59,702 nt of DNA from Phycisphaerae bacterium (GTDB taxonomy: Bacteria > Planctomycetota > Phycisphaerae > Phycisphaerales > SM1A02). Below, in pieces: positions 36,072 to 46,656 of this stretch. Each line of letters begins with the position of its first letter. Position 1 is the first letter of the stretch. The stretch spans positions 1 to 59,702 of the forward strand of contig JAEUIU010000057.1 in assembly GCA_016795065.1 (NCBI GenBank). Reading direction: 5' to 3'. The translations under genes were made by a program, and so were the position numbers. A model generated the notes under the pieces. The model worked only from the letters and a program-made list of their open reading frames with translations. It did not search any database and was not told the DNA's origin.

Positions 36072-38111
36072 TTAGGGGCATTGGCAGGCAAACGGGCACT
36101 GGTACTTCGCGAGATAGACGCACATCGAGTCCCAACTGATCTCGCAACAGGACGGATCGAGCCCGCAGACGCAAGAGTCGCAGCCGGGCTGCTGCGAGCC
36201 CGCTGACGCGTGCACGACGCAGGCGGGACCACCGAAGCACGACCCCCACGCCCCGAGCATGATGCTCAGGTCGGCCCCATCGACCACCCCGTCGGCGGTG
36301 AAGTCGAAGTTCGGGTCGTGCGAGCCCCACGCCCCCAGAAGGCCCGCGAGGTCGGCGCCGTTCACGGTGCCGTCAAGCGTCGTGTCGCACAGGCAAGCGG
36401 TTTCCACCACCGCGGGACCGATCGCGCCGATCGGCACTTCGCTCCAGAGCTGGTCGGCGCCCACCGCCGCCCGCCCCGGAGCGGCCCCCAGCGCGGGCTG
36501 CCCGCTGCGCCACGCCGTGTAGGTCACCGGCGCGCCGTCGGCCCAGCGGAACGTGCCGCCGACGGCCTGGTCGTCGAGCCCGATCGCGTAGTTGTTGACG
36601 CCAAGGGCGACGTGCACGGCCCACGCGACCCAGGTCGCCTCGGCGAGGGAATTGAAGGTGACCAGGTGGCCGCCCAGCTCGCGGGCGGTCCGCTCGGCCA
36701 GGCTCCAGGAGGTCGGCGAGAGGATGTAATAGCGGTGCCCCGTCGAGGGATTCCGGAAGGGACCGGCCATCACGCTCGGCTCGCAGTAGCCCGACGCCTC
36801 CGACGCGCAGGTCTCGTCCCAGATCGCGTCGCAGCAGAAGGCGTCGATGTCGCAGATCGCGTTGCAGCAGGCCTCGTCGGCGCAGCCCTTCGTCGAGCCT
36901 TCCTTGTAGCAGTCGCCGGCGAGGGGACCTCCGCACATCGTGCGCCACGAGTCGGTCACGGCCGCACGCGTCACGCTCGAGGAGATGTCGTTCCAGCGGC
37001 CGTGCAGATGGGACATCTCGACGACGTCCTCGCCGTCCAGATCGTTCGGCTCGCCGGGGTACCAGTCGGCGAACGTGAACGGCTCGCCGCTCGACCAGAC
37101 GAACTCGCCCTCCTGCTCGACGTCGCTCAGCCCGATGAACGCGGGCGCCGGGGTCCACCCCGGGATGTTGTTGAGAAGCGCATCCCGCACCCAGACGTTC
37201 TCGAGCTCGCTCCGGATCGTGATGAAGCCGTGCTCGGTCCCCGCGACGCCGGGCAGCGCGTCGGCCCAATAGGTCGAGTCGATCAGCCGATGGCGGTGAC
37301 CGTTCCAGGGATTGATGATCGGTCCGGTGACAAAGGCCGGAGTGCACCATGCCTCGGCTTCGGAGGCGCAGATCGAATCCCACACGGTCTCGCAGCAGAA
37401 GGGATCGTGGTCGCAGACGAAGCCGCAGCACCCCGCATCCGAGCAGCCGAGTCCGTCGTGCGGCGACAGGCACTCGCCGGCAGCGGATCCTCCGCAGACT
37501 TCGGCGATGTCGAGGGTCACATCGAATTGGGCAGTGCCGGTCTCAAGTATCATGATGGATTGGTAGCTGTAAACCCATGCGTGAATGTCGAGCTCATACT
37601 GTCCAGGCGCCAGGATCGCAGTGAAGTCAAACGCAACGGGAGCGTCGTAGGGCGCGGCTTGGGGAGACTGAACGAAGAAGATGTCCGCATCACCCTGCGA
37701 AAGGGTGAGGTGGCACGTGCCGTGGTGCAGCGGTGGTCCCCCCCAAGTCGTCTGGTAGGCCGTCAGGCTGCCCGACAAGGCGACTGCGGAGTATCCCGAC
37801 AGATCGAACACCACATGGAGGTTCGATTCCGCGGTTTGTGTCCCCCACCCGAGCGTGATGGAACTCTCCGCGTCCAAGTGGCCGGGCAACACGGTGGATG
37901 TCTGGTACACACTCGTACCAATGGCCGCGCTCCACGGCCCCAGGCTCGTTGTCGACTGCACTTCGGCCTCCTTGCGAAGAAGACGCTCGGAGGAAACGAC
38001 CGACTGCGCGCTCGACGTGTGCGCAACTGCGCCATGCAGCAATGCGACCGCCAGCCGCGAAAGGTCTCTCGACCAACGGGCGGAGGCAGCACCTGAGAAG
38101 AGGCTGCTCAT
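36072..38111 (-). CDS. Secreted cysteine-rich protein with C-type-lectin-like and dockerin-like domains
   Basis: About 679 residues from the ATG at 38111, which gives a signal peptide ending near HTSSAQS; the frame is open further upstream to 38264. After a beta-rich N-terminal region come two C-type-lectin-like domains (about residues 275-395 and 445-560), with HRHRLIDSTYWADAL, GLSDVEQEGEFVW and WYPGEPND in the first. Three modules of the type CCGFVCDHDPFCCETVWDSI flank them; the last is near the C-terminus (LDPSCCEISWDSMC). Before it is a dockerin-like pair with LAGLLGAWG and LSIMLGAWG. This is a planctomycete extracellular binding protein, perhaps for glycans. Ligand unknown. Confidence 0.82.
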   Translation of the reverse strand: MSSLFSGAASARWSRDLSRLAVALLHGAVAHTSSAQSVVSSERLLRKEAEVQSTTSLGPWSAAIGTSVYQTSTVLPGHLDAESSITLGWGTQTAESNLHVVFDLSGYSAVALSGSLTAYQTTWGGPPLHHGTCHLTLSQGDADIFFVQSPQAAPYDAPVAFDFTAILAPGQYELDIHAWVYSYQSIMILETGTAQFDVTLDIAEVCGGSAAGECLSPHDGLGCSDAGCCGFVCDHDPFCCETVWDSICASEAEAWCTPAFVTGPIINPWNGHRHRLIDSTYWADALPGVAGTEHGFITIRSELENVWVRDALLNNIPGWTPAPAFIGLSDVEQEGEFVWSSGEPFTFADWYPGEPNDLDGEDVVEMSHLHGRWNDISSSVTRAAVTDSWRTMCGGPLAGDCYKEGSTKGCADEACCNAICDIDAFCCDAIWDETCASEASGYCEPSVMAGPFRNPSTGHRYYILSPTSWSLAERTARELGGHLVTFNSLAEATWVAWAVHVALGVNNYAIGLDDQAVGGTFRWADGAPVTYTAWRSGQPALGAAPGRAAVGADQLWSEVPIGAIGPAVVETACLCDTTLDGTVNGADLAGLLGAWGSHDPNFDFTADGVVDGADLSIMLGAWGSCFGGPACVVHASAGSQQPGCDSCVCGLDPSCCEISWDSMCVYLAKYQCPFACQCP

Positions 38112-38267
38112 GAGATTCTCCAGATCGGAGTGGTCGTCCGCACGGGGCACCATCGCCTCGCCAGCGGAACGCGCTCCAGCGTACGACGCGCGAAGTCGGG
38201 ATACGAGCCGCGTCACGAGCGACCGAGGATCACAGAACCCGGAAAGGGAATCGTCGCCGCTCACTCA

Positions 38268-38753
38268 TCAGCTTCGGGAACGAAGCAGTTCGTCAAGAAG
38301 TCCGACGCACGCCGCATCAATCATCGAGTACATGTCGTCGAACCCCTCGGGCCCGCCGTAGTAGGGATCGGGCACTTCGATGCCGCGCGGCAAAATCGCC
38401 GGCTCGGGGTGGTATGCCAGCAGAAACTCAAGCTTCGACTTCGGCGCACCGCGATCGAGGAGATCCGAGTGGTTCTCGCGGTCCATGACGATGAGGCGAT
38501 CGAAGCGTATGAAGTCATCCTGCGTCACCTGTCGCGCGCGGCTCGGCAGCTCGATTCCATGCTTCGCGGCGACAGCGAGCGAACGCCTGTCCGGACGCTC
38601 CCCCGCATGCCAACCGCCAGTGCCGGCCGAGTCGACCTCGAAGCGATCAAGCACGCCCCGTTCGCGGGCCCGGTGGATGAACACGCCCTCGGCAACGGGG
38701 CTTCGGCAGATGTTTCCCATGCAGACGAAGAGGATGCGGTGCGAAGCGGCCAT
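38268..38753 (-). CDS. Low-molecular-weight protein tyrosine phosphatase
   Basis: 161 residues. The N-terminal P-loop VCMGNICRS (Cys11, Arg17) and the general-acid Asp in DPYYGG (about residue 128) define an active LMW-PTP. The MGN form is seen in eukaryote-like bacterial members. A Ser/Thr kinase and polysaccharide-type genes are on the same contig, but no tyrosine kinase is visible in the window, so its partner is unknown. Confidence 0.93.
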   Translation of the reverse strand: MAASHRILFVCMGNICRSPVAEGVFIHRARERGVLDRFEVDSAGTGGWHAGERPDRRSLAVAAKHGIELPSRARQVTQDDFIRFDRLIVMDRENHSDLLDRGAPKSKLEFLLAYHPEPAILPRGIEVPDPYYGGPEGFDDMYSMIDAACVGLLDELLRSRS

Positions 38754-38891
38754 CGCGTGCTCGTCACGCTACCAAACGCAGATGCCATGGGAATCTTCCC
38801 CGTACGATCGCGGCGGCGAAGCTCGGATCCAGAGAAACGAACGCCACCGTTTTCCGTACGAGCGGCGAGACTCACACTCAAGGAGAGACCC

Positions 38892-40025
38892 ATGCCCATC
38901 AAGCGTGCCTGCATCGGCACCACCGCCGCCCTCGTCGCAACGTTCGTCCTTTCCCTCGACGCAGCAACGGCGCAGGATGCCGCCCCGGCTTCGGCCGAGA
39001 TTCGCTCCGAACCGAATCTGCGGGCCGGACAGCCAGCCCCACCACTCGCTGTCGAGGCGTTCCTCAAGGGAGCTCCAATCACGGAGTGGGCTCACGGCCA
39101 CATCTATGTCCTTGAGTTCTGGGCCACTTGGTGCGGCCCGTGCGTGGCAGCCATGCCGCACCTCTCCGAGCTCCAAGCCGAGTTCAGGGACAAAGACGTT
39201 CACATCGTTGGCATCAACATCTGGGAAGACCCGACCTACAGCGCCGACACCGCCAAGAAGGTCCGGGAGTTTGTGGCCAAGAAGGACGCGTTGATGGGGT
39301 ACGCGATCGCCTTCGACGGCGCCGCAAAGGCGACCGACCGGGCTTGGATGGGCGCGGCCGGACGCAAGGGCATTCCCACGACCTTCGTGGTCGACCGGGC
39401 AGGGCTGGTCGCGTGGATCGGTCACCCGAGCGAACTCGATCCGGTGCTCGCTCAGGTCGTGGACGGCTCGTGGGATCCCCTTGAGGGACCGAAGCGCCTG
39501 AAGGCGGCTCGGGACGCGACGATCGCGGCGTGCGGAAAGTACGCGGAGAGTTTCGAAGCCGGCGAACAGGCGTGGGAAGCCGCGACCAAGCCCTTTCCGC
39601 ATCTCGCCGCAGCGTTCGAGGACCGCCGTTACGCCGAGATGCTTGCAGCGGGACACGTGGAGCAGGCCACCAGGCTCGGCCGCGCGATGTTCGAGAAGGC
39701 GAAAGCGAAGCGCGACTCGATCGCCCTCATGGACATCGTGGTTCCGATGCTTGACCCACAGATGTCGATCAAGACGTTCGATCGCACACTCGTGAAGGAC
39801 GTCGCCAACGCGATCGCCGAGGTCGGCGACATGAACGATCCGGGGCCGCACATTTGCCTCGTTCAGATCAACTTGCTTTTGGGCAACAGGGACGCCGCAG
39901 CGGAACACACCGCAAAGGCCCTGGCGCTGGCGCCGGCGGACCGCAAGGAGGCGATGGAGCGCTGGCTCAAAGAACTCGCTGCCGCAGCAGCGGAGAAGCC
40001 GAGCGCGCCGCCGTCCAAGAACTAA
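38892..40025 (+). CDS. Secreted thioredoxin-like (TlpA/ResA type) protein
   Basis: 377 residues from the ATG at 38892, with AGGAGA 6 nt upstream. Signal peptide to about residue 28 (SLDAATAQ). The thioredoxin fold follows: APPLAVEAFLKG, then FWATWCGPC with Cys81 and Cys84, then the cis-Pro in KGIPTTFVVD. The C-terminal ~170 residues are helical and TPR-like (HICLVQINLLLGNRDAAAEH). Probably a periplasmic disulfide oxidoreductase or an alkyl hydroperoxide/TSA-type relative. It is the gene directly before ssrA. Confidence 0.88.
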   Translation: MPIKRACIGTTAALVATFVLSLDAATAQDAAPASAEIRSEPNLRAGQPAPPLAVEAFLKGAPITEWAHGHIYVLEFWATWCGPCVAAMPHLSELQAEFRDKDVHIVGINIWEDPTYSADTAKKVREFVAKKDALMGYAIAFDGAAKATDRAWMGAAGRKGIPTTFVVDRAGLVAWIGHPSELDPVLAQVVDGSWDPLEGPKRLKAARDATIAACGKYAESFEAGEQAWEAATKPFPHLAAAFEDRRYAEMLAAGHVEQATRLGRAMFEKAKAKRDSIALMDIVVPMLDPQMSIKTFDRTLVKDVANAIAEVGDMNDPGPHICLVQINLLLGNRDAAAEHTAKALALAPADRKEAMERWLKELAAAAAEKPSAPPSKN

Positions 40026-40065
40026 CGTCTGACGCGAACCGTGCGAACTTCTCCCCCGCGTCGCC

Positions 40066-40093
40066 TCGACCACGACTGGCCGACCGCTATACT
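40066..40093 (+). promoter_or_regulatory. Candidate sigma-70 promoter of ssrA
   Basis: A -10 box TATACT at 40088-40093 is preceded, after a 16-bp spacer, by TCGACC at 40066-40071 (4 of 6 matches to the -35 consensus). The predicted start falls close to the mature tmRNA 5' end at 40107. Confidence 0.6.
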
Positions 40094-40106
40094 CTCTTCA
40101 CGCAAC

Positions 40107-40459
40107 GGGGCCGATCCGGAATCGACCGGGCAAGGAAGGCTTGACGTCGCGCGCCGTGGAGCATGCTTGCCACGTAAAAAGTATGCAAAACCAAAACTGC
40201 CAACACGCAGTACGCTCTCGCAGCCTAATTAGGCAGCGCGGAGATCCGGCCTCACGCCCGATAGGGCCGGACTCCGTCAAAATCGGGCTGGTTCCCCCAA
40301 GCTGGCATGCTGAGGGGGAACGAGACTCTTTCGTATGCCTTGGCCCGAACACACGCTGCCGTCGGCGGAGTGCCGGGACGAGAACAGAAACGATGGACAC
40401 GCGCGTAGAAGCGGCTTGCTGATTGCATCGGCACTGGGGTTCAAATCCCCACGGCTCCA
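40107..40459 (+). ncRNA. ssrA: Transfer-messenger RNA
   Basis: The 5' end GGGGCCGATCCGGAATCGAC and 3' end GGTTCAAATCCCCACGGCTCCA form the tRNA-like domain. The 7-bp acceptor stem pairs 40107-40113 with 40452-40458 and includes the G3-U70 wobble used by alanyl-tRNA synthetase. Discriminator A is at 40459, and CCA is not encoded. The reading frame follows the conserved CGTAAAAAG segment. By alignment with E. coli tmRNA the resume codon is GCC at 40199, and the frame encodes ANTQYALAA before TAA at 40226-40228. Rescues stalled ribosomes with SmpB. It is a one-piece (not permuted) form. Confidence 0.95.
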
Positions 40460-40463
40460 CTTC

Positions 40464-40505
40464 GCAGGCCCGGCGTTCGCCGGGCCTGCTTCGTTGCTTG
40501 TTTGA
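40464..40505 (+). terminator. Terminator of ssrA
   Basis: GCAGGCCCGGC and GCCGGGCCTGC form a perfect 11-bp stem with a GTTC loop, 5 bp after the tmRNA end, followed by TTCGTTGCTTGTTTG. Confidence 0.8.
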
Positions 40506-40603
40506 GCGCCCCGTAGCGCCCTCCGGGCGCACACTCGCTCTGCGCGCAATACGGCCTGCGTGGTGGTCACCGGACAATCGTCGTCACGCCGCCCCACATC
40601 GCG

Positions 40604-43600
40604 TCACCGCTCCCTCACCGCCTCCGCCTTCGCGCGCCACGCTTCGGCTTCGGCATCATGCCCCTTACCCGGTTCCGCCTTCGCCCAGCCTTCGTGCAGT
40701 GCGGCCATGGCCTGGAAGCACTCGCGCCGCCGCACTGCGAGTGTCGTTGGCGACCCTGCGATCCGCTCGACCGCCGGAGCGAGCTCGGCGGCCGCATCGG
40801 CGTACTGCCCGAGGTCGGTGAGCGCCTGTCCGAGGAGAAGCCGCAGTCCGGCGAAGCGGATGCTCTCGGCGCCGGCCCGGCGCTCGAGCGCTGGCTTCGC
40901 CGCACGCAGGAGCGTCACCGCCTCGGTCGGGTTGCCCCGCTTCCGAAGGACGGTCGCGAGATTCATCGACGCGTGGAGCGTCGCGAACTGATCGGGACCT
41001 ACCACCCGCTGGAGGCGGGTCAGCGCGTCACGCTGGGTCGACTCCGCCTCGGCGAGCTTTCCCTGTTGCTCGTACAGAAGCCCCAGGTTGCTCTGGGCCA
41101 GCAGCGTCTCGCGATGGTCCTCGCCCGAGACGCGCCGCCGCACCGCAAGCACCTCGACCAGCAGCGGCTCAGCGTCCGCCGGACGCTTTATGAGGAGAAA
41201 CCCATTGCCGGCGTTCACCATCGTGGTGAGCGTTTGCGGATGTTCGGGGCCAAGGACGCGCTTCGCGAGTTCCACCGACTCCGCGTAGAGCTTCGCGACT
41301 TCTTCGAAGTGCCCGCCACCCACGAGTGCTCGTCCCAGGATGTCACGCGTGACGATCGATTCGATTCGCTCGTCGCCGACCGTTCGCTGCCAGCTCGCCA
41401 GGGTCTCGCGAAGGAGTGACACGGCCTCGTCGTGACGCTCGAGTTGGAAGAGCAGCGAACCCAACGTGGTCATCGCCATCAACGTGATCGGATGTTCCGG
41501 CCCGACGCTCTCCCGCGATCGTTCAAACGCCTCGCGGCCGAGAGGCTCGGCATCGGCGAATCGGCCCTGCTGAACAAGATTCCCGCATACCCCCCTCAGG
41601 ACCGTGATGGTCGAGGGGTGCGACTCGCCGTAGAGGCGACGGTACTTCTCCAGGACGATCCGGAAGAGCGACTCCGCCTCGGTCAGCTTGCCCAGGTCCT
41701 GTAGGAGCCCTCCGAGGTTGTAGGTCCAGACGATCACATCGGGATCGTTCTCGCCGAAGACGCGTTTCCCCGTTTCGTATGCCTCGCGCCAAAGCGGTTC
41801 CGCCTTCGCGGGTTCGCCCTTGGTCGCGTAGAGGAAGCCCATGGTGTTCATCGCGATGAGCGTGGTGCGGCTTTCGTTGCCGATGACGCGCCGCTGCCCG
41901 GCCAGCGCGTCGCGCAGGAGCGGCTCCGCCTCGGCCATCTTCCCCTGTGCACGGTAGACGTTCCCGAGGTTTCCCATCGCGACAAGCGTGTCACGATCGT
42001 CGGGGCCGAAATGCTCCATGCGAAGCTCATAGGCCTCGCGATAGACCGCTTCGGCCTCGGCGACCTTGCCTAACGATTCGACGATCATGGCGACTCGCTC
42101 GAGCGACGCAAGCGTCTCGCGGTCGTGCACGCCGAGTTCCCGTCTCCGAAGGTCGAGGGCCCGCTGGGCCAGGGACAGCGCCTCCTCCCCGGACCCGAGA
42201 TTCAGGAAGACCTCGGAGAGTGTGTGACGAAGCGCCGCGTCGACCAGTGGCTGGGAAGCGAACTGCGCATCGATCGCCTCAACGGCCGGGCGGAGGACGG
42301 CGTTGCGAAGAAGTTCGGCCGCCGCGTCCGTCGCGTTGACCTGACCAAGTTCGCCCGCAAAGACAGCCGCCCGGCCGGCCCGCTCGGACTCCGGCGATCC
42401 CGCTCGCTCGATCGCTTCGGCAAACTGCGCGCGGATGCCCTTCATGAGACGTTCGCCCGATGCGGCGACATCGATTCCGCTGAGCATCTTGGCCTGAAAC
42501 TCGGCGACGGCCTTGAGTTCGAAGGCCCGGGCCCGCTGCTGTTCCTCGGCGAGCATCGCCCGGTCGCGCTGTCCGCTGGCGACCCTGGCCTGCCAGGCGA
42601 AGGCGATCGCACCGAGGAGGAGCGCCGCGGCCACTGCCGCGCCAGCGCCAACCGACACGCGATTTCGTCGCACGAATTTCCGCAGCCGGTAGACGCGGCT
42701 CGGCGGCGCCGCGACCACCGCATCGCCCGCGAGATAGCGTCGGATGTCGGCAGCAAGATCGTTTGCACTCTCGTAGCGACGGGTGCGGTCCTTCTCGAGC
42801 GCCTTCATGACGATCCAGTCGAGCTCGCCGCGAATCGTCGCCCCAAGCGTCGCAGGCTCGGTGCGCCGACGGGCCGCAATGCCCGAGATCGTCTCGCCGC
42901 TCTTGGCCAGGCGTGTGCTCGGCAGCGGCGGATCGACCTCGCGGATGATTCGCTGCAGCTCTCCCAAGGCCGCCGATCGAAGCTCGGCGCTGGTGAATGG
43001 CGTCGTACCGGTCAGGAGTTCGTAGAGAAGCACACCGATCGAATAGATGTCGGTGCGCGTATCGATATCGAGCGAGCCGTCCGCCTGCTCGGGGCTCATG
43101 TACTGCGGTGTTCCGATGAGTTGGCGTTGTTCGGTGAAGACGCTGTGGTCAAGCCGCCCGGCGCTGGTGGCCTTGGCGATGCCAAAGTCAATGACCTTCG
43201 CGCAGGGCCGGCCATCCTGCATCGCAATGAGGATGTTCGAGGGCTTGATGTCGCGATGGATGATGCCCTTGGTGTGGGCGTGCTGCACCGCCAGGCAAAC
43301 GTCGACGACGAGCTCGATCCGGGCCCTCACGCTGAGGCTGTTCTTGTCGCAGTACTCGACGATGGGGTCGCCCTTGACCAGTTCCATGACGAAGTAGGGC
43401 CGCCCCGACTCGGTCGTTCCCGCGTCAAGGACGCGGGCGATGTTGGGGTGCTCCATCAGGGCGAGCGTCTGTCGCTCCTGCTCAAAGCGGGCCACGACCT
43501 GTCGCGTGTCCATGCCCAGCTTGACGACCTTGATCGCGACCGATCGCCTGACCGGCACTTCCTGTTCGGCAAGGAAGACCGAGCCGAAACCGCCCTCGCC

Positions 43601-43774
43601 GATCTGCTGCACGAGGCGATAGGGTCCGATGCGGCTGCCCGGGACCTCGACCGGAAGCGGACTCAGGGAGTCGATCGCGCCGGCCCCAAGGAGCTCTGCC
43701 GTCCTGTCGGGCACCTGCTGGGATCCGCCATGCGATGCCGGCATCCCGCCCCCACTCGATGTGTTGTCGCTCAT
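40604..43774 (-). CDS. Ser/Thr protein kinase with C-terminal TPR array
   Basis: 1,056 residues from the ATG at 43774. An eukaryote-like kinase domain (about 52-330) has the glycine loop [10 protein letters not shown], Lys82 in [24 protein letters not shown] and [10 protein letters not shown], all intact. One transmembrane helix ([19 protein letters not shown]) is near residue 435. The remaining ~580 residues form about ten kinesin-light-chain-like TPRs (repeated [20 protein letters not shown] pattern). This kinase-TM-TPR layout is greatly expanded in planctomycetes. The TPR part would be outside the cytoplasm and may sense protein partners. Divergent from the FG-GAP protein across 174 bp. 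Confidence 0.93.
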   Translation of the reverse strand: MSDNTSSGGGMPASHGGSQQVPDRTAELLGAGAIDSLSPLPVEVPGSRIGPYRLVQQIGEGGFGSVFLAEQEVPVRRSVAIKVVKLGMDTRQVVARFEQERQTLALMEHPNIARVLDAGTTESGRPYFVMELVKGDPIVEYCDKNSLSVRARIELVVDVCLAVQHAHTKGIIHRDIKPSNILIAMQDGRPCAKVIDFGIAKATSAGRLDHSVFTEQRQLIGTPQYMSPEQADGSLDIDTRTDIYSIGVLLYELLTGTTPFTSAELRSAALGELQRIIREVDPPLPSTRLAKSGETISGIAARRRTEPATLGATIRGELDWIVMKALEKDRTRRYESANDLAADIRRYLAGDAVVAAPPSRVYRLRKFVRRNRVSVGAGAAVAAALLLGAIAFAWQARVASGQRDRAMLAEEQQRARAFELKAVAEFQAKMLSGIDVAASGERLMKGIRAQFAEAIERAGSPESERAGRAAVFAGELGQVNATDAAAELLRNAVLRPAVEAIDAQFASQPLVDAALRHTLSEVFLNLGSGEEALSLAQRALDLRRRELGVHDRETLASLERVAMIVESLGKVAEAEAVYREAYELRMEHFGPDDRDTLVAMGNLGNVYRAQGKMAEAEPLLRDALAGQRRVIGNESRTTLIAMNTMGFLYATKGEPAKAEPLWREAYETGKRVFGENDPDVIVWTYNLGGLLQDLGKLTEAESLFRIVLEKYRRLYGESHPSTITVLRGVCGNLVQQGRFADAEPLGREAFERSRESVGPEHPITLMAMTTLGSLLFQLERHDEAVSLLRETLASWQRTVGDERIESIVTRDILGRALVGGGHFEEVAKLYAESVELAKRVLGPEHPQTLTTMVNAGNGFLLIKRPADAEPLLVEVLAVRRRVSGEDHRETLLAQSNLGLLYEQQGKLAEAESTQRDALTRLQRVVGPDQFATLHASMNLATVLRKRGNPTEAVTLLRAAKPALERRAGAESIRFAGLRLLLGQALTDLGQYADAAAELAPAVERIAGSPTTLAVRRRECFQAMAALHEGWAKAEPGKGHDAEAEAWRAKAEAVRER

Positions 43775-43948
43775 TGGACCATCCCGATTGCAGCATACAG
43801 CCCCCTCACAAAACCCCCATTCGATGGCGCTGAAATGGTCGCCCATGAACGAGATGCCTTGGGCCGTGACGCGCATGGGGAATTCGCCGTCCGAGGTACC
43901 TGGCCAGATTTTCGGCGCATCCGCACAGCACATGTCGCGTTCATTTTC

Positions 43949-45835
43949 ATGCAACGCCATGACTTCGCCCGGTTCGCGCTCGGCCTGAGCGTTCTCCTGT
44001 GTGTGTCCCTACCGGCTTCGGCTGACTCGATCCGAATCGCCCCGCCACCCGGGGCAGAGGGCTTCGGAGGCGAGGTCCGCGGCATCGCGGACGTGAACGG
44101 CGACGGCGCCGGTGACATCCTCGCCGCCGCCCTCTATGACGTCCATGCAGGGCCCGCATACGGCGCGGTGTACGTCCTCTCCGGTGCGACCGGCGAGGTG
44201 ATTCGCATGCACGTTCCGCAGGGCTTCGTCACGCACTACTACGGGACCGCGCTGGTCGACGTGCCCGACCTCGATGACGATGGAGTCAACGACTATTGCA
44301 TCGGAGACCCGTGGCGCGACGTTGGCCGGGACGAGGGCGCCGGCGGCTTCGAGATCTACAGCGGCGCCAGCGGGGCCCTGATACACAGTCGCCAGTCGCC
44401 CGTCCCGCACCAAGGCGCCCATTTCGGCCGTTCGCTTGCCGTCGTTCCCGACTTCGTCAGCCCTGGACACCACGCCCTCATCGTCGGCGAGCCCGGCGCC
44501 GTGCCCGCGTTCGCGAGTCGTGTGCACATCTACTCGCTCGACACCTTCGAGCTTCTGGCCACCTACATCGATCCGGCCGGACCCGCCGCGAACAACTTCG
44601 GCATGTCGGTCGCCGGCTTCCCCGATGCGGACGGCGATGGCCGCGGCGACTTCGCCGTCGGCGCCCCGAGCGCGTCGTTCCTTGGACTTCAGCACGTCGG
44701 TCGCCTCCACGTCTATACGGGCGGAACCCTCGTCAACTCGATCTATCCGCTGAACATCGCCGAGGGCGTCTTCTTCGCCCATTCACTGGCCGGTTGCTCG
44801 GACATGACCGGCGACGGCCGCGGCGACATCATCGTCGGCTCGCCCGACGAGTCGCCCAACGGCGTCCTCAGCGCCGGGTGCGTGTACATCGTCTCCGGGG
44901 CGAGCGCAAGCGTTGCGACGTTCGCGACCGAAGAGCCGCCACAGGCGATGGGGCTTCTTGGATTCGATGTTGCGGCCTTGCCCGATCGCGATGGCGACGG
45001 GCGACCGGAATGGCTCGCCGGCGCCTCGGGACGCGACGATTCGGTGAATCCGCCGATGGGTCGCATCCGCTCGAACGCCTGGCCACATCGCGTGGACGGG
45101 CCGGCTGACGCGCTCGACTTCCGCTTTGGCCGCGTGGTTGCGAGCGTTCCCGACCTGAACGGCGACGGTCATGCGGACCTCGTGACCGGCAACGAGTGGG
45201 ACTGGGAATCAGCCGACTCCGGTGCGGTGTACATCGTGCGCACGCTGCGGAATGACGCGTGCACGTCGCTCGTTGAGGCGTCGACACAGGTCTTTCAGGG
45301 CATCACGCCGATCACCACCGTCGGGGCGACGCCGACCCCGAACCTCGAGATCAACCCGAGCGCCTGCATGTCCGTTGCGGTCAGTGATGTCTGGTTCCGC
45401 CACGAGGCCCAATGCAACGGGACCCTGACCGTCGAGACCTGCGGCGCGAATGGGTTCGACTCGATGATCGCGATCTACGAGGGCTGCATAGCCAACCCCG
45501 AGAGCTGTTCGCTCGGTGCGGAGCTGGCCTGCAACGACGACGCTTGCGAGACGGGATCGCGCGTCGACTTCGCAGTCACTGCGGGCGCTTGCCATGTGAT
45601 TCGGGTCGCGACCTATCCCGACACGCCACCCGGCCCCGCCCTTCTCTCGATCACGTGCGCCTCCAACTGTCCCTTCGACCTGAACGCCGACGGATCGGTC
45701 AACGCCGCCGATCTCGCGATTCTCCTCGGCGTCTGGGGCACCGACAAGCCCGAGGCAGACTTCGACCAGAGCGGGCTCATCGACGCGGCGGACCTCGCCC
45801 AACTGTTAGGTGCCTGGTCCTCCTGCGGCGCGTAG
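43949..45835 (+). CDS. Secreted FG-GAP (integrin-like) repeat protein with dockerin-like end
   Basis: 628 residues from the ATG at 43949. Signal peptide [17 protein letters not shown]. Residues 30 to about 420 hold about six to seven FG-GAP repeats with Ca-binding DxDxDG loops, for example [29 protein letters not shown] and [15 protein letters not shown], expected to form a beta-propeller. A second domain with paired cysteines (about 430-570) follows, and the C-terminus [20 protein letters not shown] plus [14 protein letters not shown] is a dockerin-like calcium pair. Extracellular; ligand unknown. Confidence 0.85.
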   Translation: MQRHDFARFALGLSVLLCVSLPASADSIRIAPPPGAEGFGGEVRGIADVNGDGAGDILAAALYDVHAGPAYGAVYVLSGATGEVIRMHVPQGFVTHYYGTALVDVPDLDDDGVNDYCIGDPWRDVGRDEGAGGFEIYSGASGALIHSRQSPVPHQGAHFGRSLAVVPDFVSPGHHALIVGEPGAVPAFASRVHIYSLDTFELLATYIDPAGPAANNFGMSVAGFPDADGDGRGDFAVGAPSASFLGLQHVGRLHVYTGGTLVNSIYPLNIAEGVFFAHSLAGCSDMTGDGRGDIIVGSPDESPNGVLSAGCVYIVSGASASVATFATEEPPQAMGLLGFDVAALPDRDGDGRPEWLAGASGRDDSVNPPMGRIRSNAWPHRVDGPADALDFRFGRVVASVPDLNGDGHADLVTGNEWDWESADSGAVYIVRTLRNDACTSLVEASTQVFQGITPITTVGATPTPNLEINPSACMSVAVSDVWFRHEAQCNGTLTVETCGANGFDSMIAIYEGCIANPESCSLGAELACNDDACETGSRVDFAVTAGACHVIRVATYPDTPPGPALLSITCASNCPFDLNADGSVNAADLAILLGVWGTDKPEADFDQSGLIDAADLAQLLGAWSSCGA

Positions 45836-45844
45836 TGGCCAGGC

Positions 45845-46081
45845 TCAGAACAGCGTGTAGATGAACGGTGCCGCGGCGGTGGAGCCCAACAGGACGAGCA
45901 CGCCGATCAAGAGAAGCACCACAACGGTCGGAATGAGCCACCACTTCTTGTTGTTGACCAACAGGTCCCACAATTCGCTCAGGAGTCCAGCATTCGCTTC
46001 CTCGGCCTGGCGCGAGAAGTCGGTGTCGGCGGAGGGACGCTCCGGATCGGTCGACGAGGATGGAGGCGAGTTCTTTGGCAC
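45845..46081 (-). CDS. DUF5989-like small membrane protein
   Basis: 78 residues with a GTG start 6 bp after the SxtJ-like stop. A hydrophilic N-terminus, the segment LLSELWDLLVNNKKWWLIP, then one transmembrane helix ending in TAAAPFIYTLF. The 'LW..L...KKWWL.P' pattern followed by a helix with a conserved AP.IYTLF end is the hallmark of DUF5989, which accompanies SxtJ-like and carbamoyltransferase genes. Function unknown. Last gene of the four-gene operon. Confidence 0.85.
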   Translation of the reverse strand: MPKNSPPSSSTDPERPSADTDFSRQAEEANAGLLSELWDLLVNNKKWWLIPTVVVLLLIGVLVLLGSTAAAPFIYTLF

Positions 46082-46087
46082 GGGCTG

Positions 46088-46651
46088 TTAGGACTGGCGG
46101 AAGTAGCGGCGAGGATCGGTCACGGGTCGGCGCTCCACCCAGTAGCTTCGAGCGTCGCGGTTCAGCGTACGGTCGAGCGGATCGCGTCCGACCAGCCGCA
46201 TCAGGAGTCCGGTGGGCGTCAGGATCCCGAAGAAGACGACCGCAAGCAAGAGGTGGGAGACCGTCCATCCGATCGGTTTGAACGCCGTCATCCAACCGGC
46301 GTAGGTTGCCGTGCCGATTGGGGGCGAGATAGCACAGGCCAGGCCGCCGAGGCCGCCGACCAGCCAACCGGCCATCCTGCACGTGTCCGGACCCGCGAGC
46401 GGAGCGAGGAGGCCAACAGCCACAAGGCAGACCGCGGGGAGGAAGCCGAGCGCCGTACGCGATCGGGGCGTCTCCTGATCCAAGAGGAGCGCAGCCAGCG
46501 TCGCCGCGGCGAGAAAGCCCCCCGCACCCACGAGCATGGTCCCGCCGCGCGAGGCAAGCCAGCCCAAGCCGGCGAAGAAGAGAAGCCAGAGTCCAGCGAA
46601 GATCAGGCGATCTCGCGTCGATGGCATCTCGATGGCGTGCGAAGTGCTCAT
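46088..46651 (-). CDS. SxtJ-family membrane protein
   Basis: 187 residues from the ATG at 46651, 5 bp after the carbamoyltransferase stop. Four to five hydrophobic segments, the first being LIFAGLWLLFFAGLGWLASR. The C-terminal half (GWMTAFKPIGWTVSHLLLAV, then GRDPLDRTLNRDARSYWVER) matches the SxtJ family: W....P.G...S......FF...TP.g...R...DPL.r. SxtJ is named after the saxitoxin cluster, but relatives occur beside NodU/CmcH carbamoyltransferases in many bacteria. Biochemical role unknown. Confidence 0.88.
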   Translation of the reverse strand: MSTSHAIEMPSTRDRLIFAGLWLLFFAGLGWLASRGGTMLVGAGGFLAAATLAALLLDQETPRSRTALGFLPAVCLVAVGLLAPLAGPDTCRMAGWLVGGLGGLACAISPPIGTATYAGWMTAFKPIGWTVSHLLLAVVFFGILTPTGLLMRLVGRDPLDRTLNRDARSYWVERRPVTDPRRYFRQS

Positions 46652-46656
46652 GGGCT

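Noticed and set aside
36210..38096. 628-codon plus-strand frame opposite the lectin-like protein
   Set aside because: The minus strand has the real domains (lectin, CC-modules, dockerin-like, signal peptide); the plus frame shows none.
40423..40821. Plus-strand frame across the ssrA 3' end and a possible tRNA hinted at by GGTTCAAATCC
   Set aside because: The T-loop is the 3' part of tmRNA, whose 5' partner is at 40107; there is no cloverleaf for a separate tRNA and the frame overlaps the kinase gene.
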